NCBI GenBank assembly: GCA_964461995.1
Contig: CAYWXL010000058.1
Location: 1-26,087 of the forward strand
Source of the DNA: JALSRK01 sp964461995
GTDB lineage: Bacteria > Acidobacteriota > Terriglobia > Bryobacterales > Bryobacteraceae
DNA: 26,087 nucleotides
Reading direction: 5' to 3'
Shown: positions 7,495 through 14,537 of the stretch, one piece after another
Layout of the letters: every line of letters begins with the position of its first letter
How positions within the stretch are numbered: the first letter of the stretch is position 1
The notes under the pieces: generated by a model
Database searches by the model: none
Seen by the model: the letters and a program-made list of their open reading frames with translations, nothing else
What the model was told of the DNA's origin: nothing
Made by a program: the position numbers and the translations under genes

Positions 7495-8922
7495 ATGGCT
7501 TGGTTATTGGCGTTGCTCTTGGCTCTTGTCCCGGCGGCGGCCGCGGCCCCGCCTAACATCGTGATCTTGTTCGCCGACGATCTCGGCTACGGGGATCTCG
7601 GGGTTTACGGAAACCCTACCATACGCACGCCGCACCTGGACCGCATGGCGGCGGAAGGCCAGAAGTGGACGAACTTCTATGTCGGGGCCAGCGTCTGCAC
7701 CCCCAGCCGCGCGGCGCTGCTCACTGGCCGGCTGCCGATCCGCAACGGCATGATGTCGGCGAAGAACCGGGTCCTGTTCCCCGATTCCCTTGGCGGGCTT
7801 CCCCAGCAGGAGATCACCATCGCCGAAATCCTGAAACCCCTCGGCTACGCCACCATCGCCATCGGCAAGTGGCACCTCGGGCACCTGCCGCAGTACTTGC
7901 CGACGAAACAGGGTTTCGACACCTACTTCGGGATTCCCTATTCGAACGACATGGACAAAGTGCCCGGGGCCCCCAAGGGCTGGGAGTTGTGGGCGCACCC
8001 GAAGATTGAGTATTTCAACGTGCCGCTGATGCGGGACGAGAAGATCATCGAACGGCCTGCCGACCAGACGACCATCACCCGGAGATATACCGAAGAAGCG
8101 GTTCGCTTCATCCGGCAACACAAGAATCAGCCGTTTTTCGTTTACTTGGCTTACAACCTGCCGCACGTGCCCCTGTTCCGCTCGGCGAAGTTCACCGGCG
8201 TGAGCCTCCGGGGCCTCTACGGCGACGTGGTGGAGGAGATTGACTGGAGCGTCGGCCGGATCCTGGACACCCTACGGCAAGAGAACCTGGCCGGAAACAC
8301 GCTGGTGGTGTTCACCTCGGACAATGGGCCCTGGCTGATCTTCAACGAGTTCGGCGGTTCGGCGGGCCTGCTCCGCGGCGGCAAAGGCTCCACCTGGGAA
8401 GGGGGAATGCGGGAACCGGGCATTTTCTGGTGGCCAGGTAAGGTCCGGCCGGGCGTCGTCCAGGACCTCGGAAGCACCCTCGATCTGCTGCCGACAATCG
8501 CAGCGATCACCGGGGCGAAGGCGCCGGCGGACCGCATCTTGGACGGCTACGATCTCTCGCCGGTATTGTTCGGTACGGGCAAGAGCCCGCGCCAGGAGAT
8601 GTTCTATTGGCGGGGCGACCAACTGTTCGCTGTCCGCCTCGGCCGCTACAAGGCCCACTTCTACACGCGGTCGGGATACCGGCACAAGCAGGCGACGGCC
8701 CATGAGCCGCCCCTGCTCTTCGATCTCGGCGTCGATCCCGGCGAGAAGTGGAATGTCGCCGGCGAGCACCCGGACGTTATCGAGAAGATTCGCAAGCTGG
8801 CCGAGGAGCACAAGGCCTCTATCAAGCCGGTGAAGGACAATCTCCTCGAACGCAGCCCGAGCGCTCTCACGAGCCGGGCTGGAAACTCGGCCGGAGCGAC
8901 TCACTCAGGGTCGAGCCGTTGA
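7495..8922 (+). CDS. Secreted sulfatase, alkaline phosphatase superfamily (S1 type)
   Basis: A 475-residue sulfate-ester hydrolase. The signal peptide (about 1-18, ending AAAAA) is followed by the metal-binding start ILFADDLGYGD and by the sulfatase signature CTPSRAALLTGR. Cys68 there is the residue converted to formylglycine by a sulfatase-maturing enzyme, which is not in this window. GKWHLGH and FTSDNGPW are further active-site segments. It resembles N-acetylgalactosamine-6-sulfatase/arylsulfatase A-like enzymes, but the substrate cannot be called. GGAG at 7482-7485 gives a ribosome site, and the start follows the cytochrome stop by 3 bases. Its last 56 bases overlap the end of the convergent DUF2063 gene, and the corresponding C-terminal tail is low-complexity (Ser/Ala/Gly-rich), so probably dispensable. 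Confidence 0.92.
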   Translation: MAWLLALLLALVPAAAAAPPNIVILFADDLGYGDLGVYGNPTIRTPHLDRMAAEGQKWTNFYVGASVCTPSRAALLTGRLPIRNGMMSAKNRVLFPDSLGGLPQQEITIAEILKPLGYATIAIGKWHLGHLPQYLPTKQGFDTYFGIPYSNDMDKVPGAPKGWELWAHPKIEYFNVPLMRDEKIIERPADQTTITRRYTEEAVRFIRQHKNQPFFVYLAYNLPHVPLFRSAKFTGVSLRGLYGDVVEEIDWSVGRILDTLRQENLAGNTLVVFTSDNGPWLIFNEFGGSAGLLRGGKGSTWEGGMREPGIFWWPGKVRPGVVQDLGSTLDLLPTIAAITGAKAPADRILDGYDLSPVLFGTGKSPRQEMFYWRGDQLFAVRLGRYKAHFYTRSGYRHKQATAHEPPLLFDLGVDPGEKWNVAGEHPDVIEKIRKLAEEHKASIKPVKDNLLERSPSALTSRAGNSAGATHSGSSR

Positions 8923-9745
8923 CCGGCGCTCCGAACTCGACCCGCTGGAACAGCCCTTCGGCCATCCACTGCCGGAACCAACGGAAGATCTCGTCTTCGC
9001 TCATGCGGCTCCGCCGCAGCGCCTCCCCCAGCTTGGAGCCGGAGGCGAGGCGCGAGAACAGACCGAAGGCCGGTCGCGAGAGCTCCAAGCTCAGGGGCGT
9101 GTAATCGCGCCGGAAGATGACCAGCCAGGTTTTTTGGGGGCGCGGCGGGCGCACTCGCGGATCTTCTCTTACCGCTTCAGCATACCGGCTGACCGGATAG
9201 TGGAACGCCTCGAGACGGAACGCCCGGATCGGAACCAAGCGAGCGTCCTCCCAAGCGTCTTCTGGAACGCGGGCGGCGTCCTCGGGTGTTATGGCGTGGT
9301 CTTCGGGTGCGTCGAAAACACTACTGATCGCGAATTCGTACCGGGCCAGGTCCGCGGCGAAGCGGGGACGGGGAAGGCCTTCCAGCTCGTTCAGGAACAG
9401 GGGCAGGTAGTCGCCCAAGCGGTTCAAAGTGTAGCTTCGGGACGGGTATTGCCGAATGTACAGCGAGATAAGCTGCTCCCAGAGTTCCGGCCCGAGGAAG
9501 CCCGCCAGCAATGGATAATCGACCTCCAGCGCCTCGCGCATACGCGCCTCGTACATCCCGCGGTAGATCCCCAGGCGCTCGAGCGCCGTCAGGCTCCACG
9601 ATGGTTTGACGGCTTCCAGGGCGCGCCCGGGCGGGATCTGCCGGGCGGCCTCCGGGCTCCGCAGCGCCTCGGCGTCTTCCCCAGGGGCCGTGATCACGGC
9701 CTGCAGCCAGCGTTGGGTTGCGGCGAGATCGGCTTCAAGAGACAT
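8867..9745 (-). CDS. bufC: DUF2063 protein, BufC-like partner of the MNIO enzyme
   Basis: A 292-residue protein of the HvfC/BufC (DUF2063) type. The N-terminal domain shows the family pattern YRGMYEARMREALEVDYP at 61-78 and YPSRSYTLNRLGDYLPLF from about 100. The C-terminal part (about 190-292) is a separate domain. In described bufferin and methanobactin-like systems this partner binds the precursor and forms a complex with the DUF692 enzyme; that role is inferred here. I start at the ATG at 9745, which overlaps the end of the DUF692 gene by 11 bases, implying translational coupling. The frame is open much further upstream, but only as an antisense shadow of the DUF692 coding region. The 3' end overlaps the convergent sulfatase gene by 56 bases. 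Confidence 0.85.
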   Translation of the reverse strand: MSLEADLAATQRWLQAVITAPGEDAEALRSPEAARQIPPGRALEAVKPSWSLTALERLGIYRGMYEARMREALEVDYPLLAGFLGPELWEQLISLYIRQYPSRSYTLNRLGDYLPLFLNELEGLPRPRFAADLARYEFAISSVFDAPEDHAITPEDAARVPEDAWEDARLVPIRAFRLEAFHYPVSRYAEAVREDPRVRPPRPQKTWLVIFRRDYTPLSLELSRPAFGLFSRLASGSKLGEALRRSRMSEDEIFRWFRQWMAEGLFQRVEFGAPVNGSTLSESLRPSFQPGS

Positions 9746-10613
9746 GGACCGCCGCCTCCCTCGCTTCGTCCTTACCCGGCGCCGGCTCCATCCGGAACTT
9801 CCGGGCCTGGAGGACCTCGGCATGCACCGTGTCGAAATCCGGGATCGCATCGTCCCACTCAAGCAGCGTCGCGGCGGCGCCGTGGGCCCGGTTCGTCGCG
9901 TAGCGGTACAGTTCCCAGACCTCGTCGATGACGTGGTCCGAGTGCGTGTCCAGAATGTGGGTGCCCTTGTTCGTATGGCCGGCCAGGTGGATCTGAACCA
10001 CCCGCTCGGCCGGAATTCCGTCGATGTATTCGAATGGGTCAAAGCCGTGGTTGTAGGCGCTGACGTAGACATTATTGACGTCGAGCAGCAGCCCGCAATC
10101 GGCTTCTTCGGCCATCGTCCGGATGAAATCCCACTCGGTCCACGTCGAGGCCGCGAACTCGATGTAGGTAGACGGGTTCTCCAGCACCAGCGGGCGCTCC
10201 AGGAACTCCTGGACGGTACGGATCCGCTTGACGACATGCGCCAGCGCCTCGTCGGTGTAGGGCATGGGCAGCAGCTCGTGGGTGTTCAGGCCCATCACGC
10301 CGGTCCAGCAGAGATGGTCGGAGATCCAGCGGGCGTCGATCCGCTCCGCGAGCCGCTTGAGCTTGCGCAGATAATCGAAGTCCATGGGGTCAGTAGAGCC
10401 GAGCGAGAGCGAGACGCCGTGCATGGCGACGGGATACCGCTCGGCCACGAAGTCGAGGACGTAGGCCGGTCGGCCGCCGGTGTCCATGTAGTTCTCCGAA
10501 AGCACTTCGAACCAGTCGATGGCCGGCTTCCGGCTGAGGATATGCGGAAAGTGCACCGTGCGTAGGCCGATGCCGAAGCCCAGATCCGGAAAACCCCACT
10601 TGTTGTTATTCAT
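9735..10613 (-). CDS. bufB: DUF692 multinuclear non-haem iron oxygenase (MNIO), BufB-like
   Basis: A 292-residue TIM-barrel enzyme of the DUF692/MNIO family (relatives MbnB, TglH, HvfB/BufB), which use iron and O2 to modify cysteines in ribosomally made peptides. The probable metal ligands are all in place: His65 in MHGVSLSLGS, Asp99-His100 in SDHLCW, Glu145 in LENPSTYIEF, Asp178 with Asn180-Asn181 and His189 in DVNNVYVSAYNHG, His209 and His213 in QIHLAGH, Asp222/His224 in DTHSDH, and Glu252. The start is the ATG at 10613 (MNNNKWGFPDLG), since the upstream extension reads into the precursor region in another frame. It lies 80 bases after the precursor gene, with a hairpin in the gap, and overlaps bufC by 11 bases. 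Modification of the precursor cysteines, for example to thiooxazoles, is inferred from the family. Confidence 0.92.
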   Translation of the reverse strand: MNNNKWGFPDLGFGIGLRTVHFPHILSRKPAIDWFEVLSENYMDTGGRPAYVLDFVAERYPVAMHGVSLSLGSTDPMDFDYLRKLKRLAERIDARWISDHLCWTGVMGLNTHELLPMPYTDEALAHVVKRIRTVQEFLERPLVLENPSTYIEFAASTWTEWDFIRTMAEEADCGLLLDVNNVYVSAYNHGFDPFEYIDGIPAERVVQIHLAGHTNKGTHILDTHSDHVIDEVWELYRYATNRAHGAAATLLEWDDAIPDFDTVHAEVLQARKFRMEPAPGKDEAREAAVHVS

Positions 10614-10638
10614 GGTGCACCGATTGGGATTGCGCAGA

Positions 10639-10679
10639 CTCCGGCGGGGAGCCACTATCGCGCGGGGCCCTCGCCGGAG
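10639..10679 (-). terminator. Hairpin between precursor and MNIO genes, possible attenuator
   Basis: CTCCGGCG at 10639-10646 pairs with CGCCGGAG at 10672-10679, with three further pairs inside (including one G-U). It occupies most of the 80-base gap between the precursor stop and the bufB start and has no T-run. In peptide-natural-product operons a partial terminator or mRNA-stabilising hairpin after the precursor is common and raises precursor over enzyme. The role here is inferred. Confidence 0.4.
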
Positions 10680-10693
10680 CTGCAGCTCAATGA

Positions 10694-11089
10694 TCAGGCC
10701 GCCGCCGGCCGCCGCCGGCGCAGCCGCAAGCTGTGTTTGGCCGATTTCAGCGGAACCGAGCACCCGCCTTTGCCCTTGCAACTGTTCTTGCCGGCGCAGC
10801 CGTTGTCCCCAGTCTTGCAGCCGCCTTGACCCTTGCACTCGTTCATACCTTTGCAATCGTGGTGGGCGGTAGTGGCGCAGCCTCCTTTACCCTTGCAGGA
10901 GTTCTTGCCGGCGCAGCCGTTGTCGCCGCTCTTACAGCCTCCTTGCCCTTTACACTCGTTCCGCCCCTTGCATACGTGCTTGGCGCCTTTTTCGCCGTCG
11001 GCTGCGGCTGCGGCCCGCGAGAGCCGCCGGGCGGCCAGCATCCCCGAAACAGCCGCCGGGACGGCCAGCGCGAATTTTCGTCGAGTCAT
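10694..11089 (-). CDS. Tat-signal, Cys-rich repeat precursor (bufferin-like metallophore)
   Basis: A 131-residue protein with a Tat-like signal (Arg3-Arg4 in MTRRKFALAVP, hydrophobic to about 30), then two near-identical cysteine-rich units at residues 40-71 and 79-110 that differ at only two positions. Each unit has six cysteines with spacing 6-6-7-6-6 and contains two copies of a 13-residue motif, C-[KA]-G-x-N-[ES]-C-K-G-[QK]-G-G-C, joined by K[ST]GDNG. That gives twelve cysteines in all (40, 46, 52, 59, 65, 71, 79, 85, 91, 98, 104, 110). The C-terminus is a short Arg/Ala-rich tail. GGAGG (11095-11099 on this strand) precedes the ATG at 11089, fixing the start. As first gene before a DUF692/DUF2063 pair it is the likely modified substrate, exported to bind copper or another metal. 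It resembles the bufferin-type periplasmic metallophores; the metal and the modification are inferred. Confidence 0.85.
   Translation of the reverse strand: MTRRKFALAVPAAVSGMLAARRLSRAAAAADGEKGAKHVCKGRNECKGQGGCKSGDNGCAGKNSCKGKGGCATTAHHDCKGMNECKGQGGCKTGDNGCAGKNSCKGKGGCSVPLKSAKHSLRLRRRRPAAA
10760..10855 (-). repeat. Second Cys-rich repeat unit of the precursor gene
   Basis: Codes for residues 79-110 (CKGMNECKGQGGCK...). It pairs with the first unit at 10877-10972 with a period of 39 codons. At the protein level 30 of 32 residues are identical, and at the DNA level many third positions differ, so the duplication is old enough to have drifted silently while the protein was kept. Confidence 0.85.
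10877..10972 (-). repeat. First Cys-rich repeat unit of the precursor gene
   Basis: Codes for residues 40-71 (CKGRNECKGQGGCK...). Within it the 13-residue motif C-x-G-x-N-x-C-K-G-x-G-G-C occurs twice, so the whole protein carries four copies. A seven-residue linker (ATTAHHD), including two histidines, separates it from the next unit. Confidence 0.85.
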
Positions 11090-11179
11090 TGAATCCTCCA
11101 GATTCCTTTCCAGTGTCGAGAGTCCCCGCTTGCCGGAGCCTCTGAATGCCCCTCCGGAATGCGGTTTCACTGGGTTCTC

Positions 11180-11205
11180 TTACAGCCCCTTCCTCGGTCT
11201 GTTAC
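11180..11205 (-). promoter_or_regulatory. Weak ECF-type promoter candidate for the buf-like operon
   Basis: On the minus strand GTAACA (11200-11205) is followed after 16 bases by GTAA (11180-11183). The layout resembles ECF promoters, including the GTAACC-N16-CGAA element I recall for the Caulobacter bufferin operon, but the -10 half matches only partly. It would start transcription about 85 bases before the precursor ATG. Confidence 0.2.
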
Positions 11206-11220
11206 GCCCGCGGCGGGAAG

Positions 11221-11234
11221 TTTACACATGTAAA
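11221..11234. promoter_or_regulatory. TTTACA-CA-TGTAAA dyad, BlaI/CopY-like operator candidate
   Basis: Perfect 6-base inverted arms around a 2-base centre. The inner core TACA-N2-TGTA is the classical cop box bound by CopY and related BlaI/MecI-family repressors. It sits 8 bases past the stop of the upstream membrane-protein gene and about 130 bases before the precursor start, in the only intergenic space from which the buf-like operon could be transcribed. No regulator gene is encoded nearby. Confidence 0.45.
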
Positions 11235-11241
11235 ACCCGGC

Positions 11242-12912
11242 TCACTGGAGCCGGTAGACGGCGTAACGGGAGTTGCGGAAGACGGCCGTGCGGTCCGGGA
11301 AGGCGTTTTCCGTCCGTACGACGGCGTAGTCGATGCCCAGTTGGGCGAAGCGGTCCAGCGATTCTTCGGTGAGGGGGCGCAGCATGGTTGCCTCGTAGCG
11401 CCGCCACCATTCTTCGGCGAAGTTCTCCACCATGTTCACCTGGCCGCCGGACTTCCAATCGACGTAGACGGCCCGCAGCGCCTTCACGCGGAAGATTCCC
11501 GGCTGGCGGCCCTTGCCGGCGTCCGGGAACAGGAAGACGGCATCCAGAGGAGTCGAACGTCGCGCCCAGGCGGCCAGCTCGTCGAGTTCCGGCTCGTGCA
11601 TGTTGCGTTCAGTGACTACCTTGCCGAAGTACGGCAGCGCCAGGAACGGCAGGACGAGCGCCGCGGCCCCCGCCGCCCACTGCCACGCCTTCGCCCGGCC
11701 GGCGAGCCAGCCGGCCAGGGCGAAGAGCGCCCCCAGCACGATCACCATCGCCAGCCGCCGCTGGATCAGGGGTGACGTGAGGTCAGGAAGGAGCAGTTGC
11801 CAGACGTCCGGCTGCGTCGGCAGGATGAAGGCAAAAGCGCCCCAGGCGAGCGATTCGATCCGCCGGCCCTGAAGCGCCGCGTGCAGGCAAGCCACCGCCG
11901 AAACGAGAATCGTCACCAGGATGACCCAGAGCACTGCGCGGGCTGGCTGGAACCGGGCCATGAGACCCCATTTCAGTGTGTCGTACAGCAGCCAGGTTAC
12001 GGGAATGCTAAGCGCGCCGGTGACCGAGAGGCCAGCCAGGTAGAAGCGCACGCGGTACGGGACCGTCTCCTGCAGGCGCCACAAGCCCAGGGCGGTAACG
12101 GCGAGCAGAGTGAGATAGAGCCAGATCCAGCGGCCGATCCACATCGACACCCAGGTGTACGGAGAGCGGAGCCGCTGAAGGCGCTCTAGTTCCGGCGATA
12201 GGCGGCTGAACCACCCCGCGCTCGTCCCGTCGCCGGGCTGCAGATACGCGAACGCCAGCAGTACGGCCGCCGCTGCGGGCAGCCAGAGCATCGCCTTCCA
12301 TCGGCCCCGGGGTTCCTTGTCCCCTGCGGCCCCCCACAGCGCCCAAAGCAGGAATACGCCCCAGACCGGATACGTCGTTGGCGGGTGATAGAGGAACGCC
12401 AGCGCGCTCAGCAGCCCGGCGGCCGTGTACCGGCGGTGGCACGCCAGCCCCACGGCCAAAAGCAGCATGCCCATCGCCGAGCCCCTCGGCTTCGGTTCGT
12501 ATTCCACCGTGAGGACCGCCGGCCCCAGCACCGTCGCCCCCAGCGCGTAGACGGCCGCAACGAGCAGAGAGAGGCGCCTCGGCAATCCCGCCGCCAGCGC
12601 GATCAGGAACACCCCGAGCACGCCGCAGGCGCGGAAGAGAAGCTGGTCCGCGGTGAGCAGCGGATAGAACTGCAGACTCGTCAAGCGTCGCGCCGCCACC
12701 GCCAGCTCGTCGTAGATGGTAAAGGCCACGTGGGGGCGCGTCGCCACCAGATCGTTGGCGAGGACCGAGGGATTGTACAAGTGCTCGAGGATCGCCGCAT
12801 AAATCTGGCTGTCCTGCTGCAGCCACGTCTGGCCGGGGAAGAAGACGAAACCCAGGGCGGTGACCAGCAGTACGCCCGCTGCGAGTTGTAAATGTCCCCG
12901 GCTGAGTCTCAT
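11242..12912 (-). CDS. Polytopic membrane protein, GT-C glycosyltransferase-like
   Basis: A 556-residue integral membrane protein with roughly a dozen hydrophobic segments over residues 8-430 and a soluble C-terminal domain (about 440-556) containing RAVYVDWKSGGQVNM and EEWWRRY. An acidic pair in the first extracytoplasmic loop (QQDSQIYAA) and a following long loop fit GT-C-fold lipid-linked sugar transferases. The C-terminal part recalls the DUF6798 domain. Function is not established. Its start overlaps the MFS gene stop by 4 bases (ATGA), so the two are translationally coupled. It ends 152 bases before the bufferin-like precursor gene, and the candidate operator in that gap suggests that operon is separate. 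Confidence 0.7.
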   Translation of the reverse strand: MRLSRGHLQLAAGVLLVTALGFVFFPGQTWLQQDSQIYAAILEHLYNPSVLANDLVATRPHVAFTIYDELAVAARRLTSLQFYPLLTADQLLFRACGVLGVFLIALAAGLPRRLSLLVAAVYALGATVLGPAVLTVEYEPKPRGSAMGMLLLAVGLACHRRYTAAGLLSALAFLYHPPTTYPVWGVFLLWALWGAAGDKEPRGRWKAMLWLPAAAAVLLAFAYLQPGDGTSAGWFSRLSPELERLQRLRSPYTWVSMWIGRWIWLYLTLLAVTALGLWRLQETVPYRVRFYLAGLSVTGALSIPVTWLLYDTLKWGLMARFQPARAVLWVILVTILVSAVACLHAALQGRRIESLAWGAFAFILPTQPDVWQLLLPDLTSPLIQRRLAMVIVLGALFALAGWLAGRAKAWQWAAGAAALVLPFLALPYFGKVVTERNMHEPELDELAAWARRSTPLDAVFLFPDAGKGRQPGIFRVKALRAVYVDWKSGGQVNMVENFAEEWWRRYEATMLRPLTEESLDRFAQLGIDYAVVRTENAFPDRTAVFRNSRYAVYRLQ

Positions 12913-14114
12913 AACGTGGCGATCTTGCGATGGATCAGCAGGAAATAGAGCCCGAGCAGCGCCAGCACGGCCCCGGAGGCGCCGATCACCGCTGGGGCGC
13001 CGAAGACGGGCGCCAACGACCCGGTGAGCAGGCTGCCGATCGGCATTCCGCCGCGGAAGGCGACATTATAGACGCTCATCACCCTGCCGCGCATGTCCTC
13101 CACCGCGATGAGCTGCACCAGCGAGGTCACCATGGCGAAGACCACCACCAGAGCGGCTCCCCCGAGGAACAGCAATACGGAGCTAAGCGCCAGGTCACGG
13201 GAAAGCGCGAAGCCCGCGATCGCCGCCCCGAGGACAACGAGGGCGAGCAGCGTCGCTCGCCCCTTATGCTTTCCGTGCCCGAAGGCGGCGACCAGCAACG
13301 CTCCCGTAATCGAGCCCGCCCCCGATAGCGACAGCAGCAGCGTATAGACCTCCGGGCCGCCGCGGAAGACGTCCCGGGCGAAGACGGGCAAGAAGACGAT
13401 CACCGGCACGCCGAAGATCGTCATGGAGAAGGCCAGCGCGATCAGCGCTTCCATCGCCGTCTGCCGCCGGATAAAGGCGAAGCCTTGCCGGATGCTTTCG
13501 AAGATGGAGTCGGCGGTGCGCCGCGGAATGAACCGCACCTTGATGAGCAGCAGCGAGGTGATCGGGGCCAGGTAGGAAAGGCCGTTGAGAAGGAAGCACC
13601 ACGCGGCGCCGAGTTTCGTCAGCGCTAGGCCCCCGGCCATCGGTCCCAGCACCCGGGCGATGTTGAACTGGATCGAGTTCATCGCGATCGCGTTTGGCAG
13701 CTCCCGCGGCTTGACGAGCGAGGGGATCAGCGCCGCGTAGGCCGGCCCGCCGAAGGCCTGCGCCAGCCCCACCAGGAACGACAGGCACAAAATGTGCCAG
13801 ACCTCGACTACGCCGCCGGCCGCCAGCCCCGCCAGCAGCAGCGCGCAGGACATTTGCAGAAACTGGCCCGCGATCAAGATCCGCCGGCGGTCGATCCGGT
13901 CTGCCGCTACCCCGCCCACGAGCGAGAACAGGAAGATCGGAATCTCGCCCAGGAATGCGTCCAGCCCCAGCCAGAAGGCCGAGCCGGAGATCTCCAGCAC
14001 CAGCCAGCTCTGGGCGAGCTTCTGCATCCACGTACCGATCGACGAGACGCAAGCCCCACTCCAGACGAGCCGGAAGTCGCGGTAACGGAACGCTCTGAAG
14101 ACGCGGGTGATCAA
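12909..14114 (-). CDS. MFS transporter, MFS_3/EntS-like
   Basis: A 401-residue inner-membrane transporter with 12 predicted hydrophobic segments and the cytoplasmic loop motif GGVAADRIDRRR between helices 2 and 3. The opening FRAFRYRDFRLVWSGACVSSIGTWMQ is typical of the MFS_3 group that includes enterobactin exporters and many uncharacterised effluxers. A conserved cytoplasmic motif, EDMRGRVMSVYN, is seen late in the protein. The substrate cannot be inferred. It begins 12 bases after the VOC gene and overlaps the following membrane-protein gene by 4 bases, forming a tight minus-strand operon. Confidence 0.88.
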   Translation of the reverse strand: MITRVFRAFRYRDFRLVWSGACVSSIGTWMQKLAQSWLVLEISGSAFWLGLDAFLGEIPIFLFSLVGGVAADRIDRRRILIAGQFLQMSCALLLAGLAAGGVVEVWHILCLSFLVGLAQAFGGPAYAALIPSLVKPRELPNAIAMNSIQFNIARVLGPMAGGLALTKLGAAWCFLLNGLSYLAPITSLLLIKVRFIPRRTADSIFESIRQGFAFIRRQTAMEALIALAFSMTIFGVPVIVFLPVFARDVFRGGPEVYTLLLSLSGAGSITGALLVAAFGHGKHKGRATLLALVVLGAAIAGFALSRDLALSSVLLFLGGAALVVVFAMVTSLVQLIAVEDMRGRVMSVYNVAFRGGMPIGSLLTGSLAPVFGAPAVIGASGAVLALLGLYFLLIHRKIATL

Positions 14115-14126
14115 CAGCCGGAACGC

Positions 14127-14501
14127 TTACGGCAGCGGCTTGTCGCGGTGAATCAAGTGCAGCAGGTTCCCGTCGGGATCGGTGAAGAACAACAGCCGGT
14201 TGCCGTCCATCTCCAGGACATCGGTGACGAAGTTGACGCCCTTGGCCTCGAGCGCCTGGCGGGCGGCGTCGAAGTCGTCAGGGATGATCGCCAGGTGCCG
14301 GATGCCCGGAGCCTTCATTCCTTGCGGGCTGCGTTCGCCTTCCGACGGGATGATCTCCAGCATCGTTCCGTTCGGCGCCTTGACGAACACGTTGCCCGCG
14401 TAACGGTGATTGATGGTGAACTCCAGGGTTTCGACATACCACTGGGCCAGCTTCTCGGGATCGGGCGTGGCGATCGCCGTATGTTCGAGTCCTTGGAACA
14501 T
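14127..14501 (-). CDS. VOC (glyoxalase/bleomycin-resistance fold) family protein
   Basis: A 124-residue single-domain protein of the vicinal oxygen chelate superfamily. Two beta-alpha-beta-beta-beta modules are visible, starting at LEHTAIATPD and IRHLAIIPDD. The likely metal ligands are His7, Glu49 (in MLEII), His69 and His115 (in GNLLHLIH). The last is His where many family members have Glu. Members are dioxygenases, glyoxalases, isomerases or resistance proteins, so no reaction can be assigned. It is first of a tight operon with the MFS transporter and the membrane protein, which would fit a small-molecule resistance or efflux role, but this is conjecture. Confidence 0.85.
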   Translation of the reverse strand: MFQGLEHTAIATPDPEKLAQWYVETLEFTINHRYAGNVFVKAPNGTMLEIIPSEGERSPQGMKAPGIRHLAIIPDDFDAARQALEAKGVNFVTDVLEMDGNRLLFFTDPDGNLLHLIHRDKPLP

Positions 14502-14537
14502 GATTGGATTGTAACAAGCGGCGATCGCCTCGGGCCC

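Noticed and set aside
9746..10237. N-terminal extension of the DUF2063 protein
   Set aside because: The extra residues are Arg/Ser/Thr-rich and lie within the DUF692 coding region in another frame. Family similarity starts at the ATG at 9745.
10760..10972. CRISPR-like or tandem DNA repeat
   Set aside because: The repetition is at the protein level in a coding gene with a signal peptide and a good ribosome site, with drift at third codon positions. There are no spacers.
14520..14529. GGCGATCGCC palindrome resembling HIP1
   Set aside because: It is a single occurrence in a short gap. HIP1 is a cyanobacterial dispersed repeat, and I saw no enrichment here.
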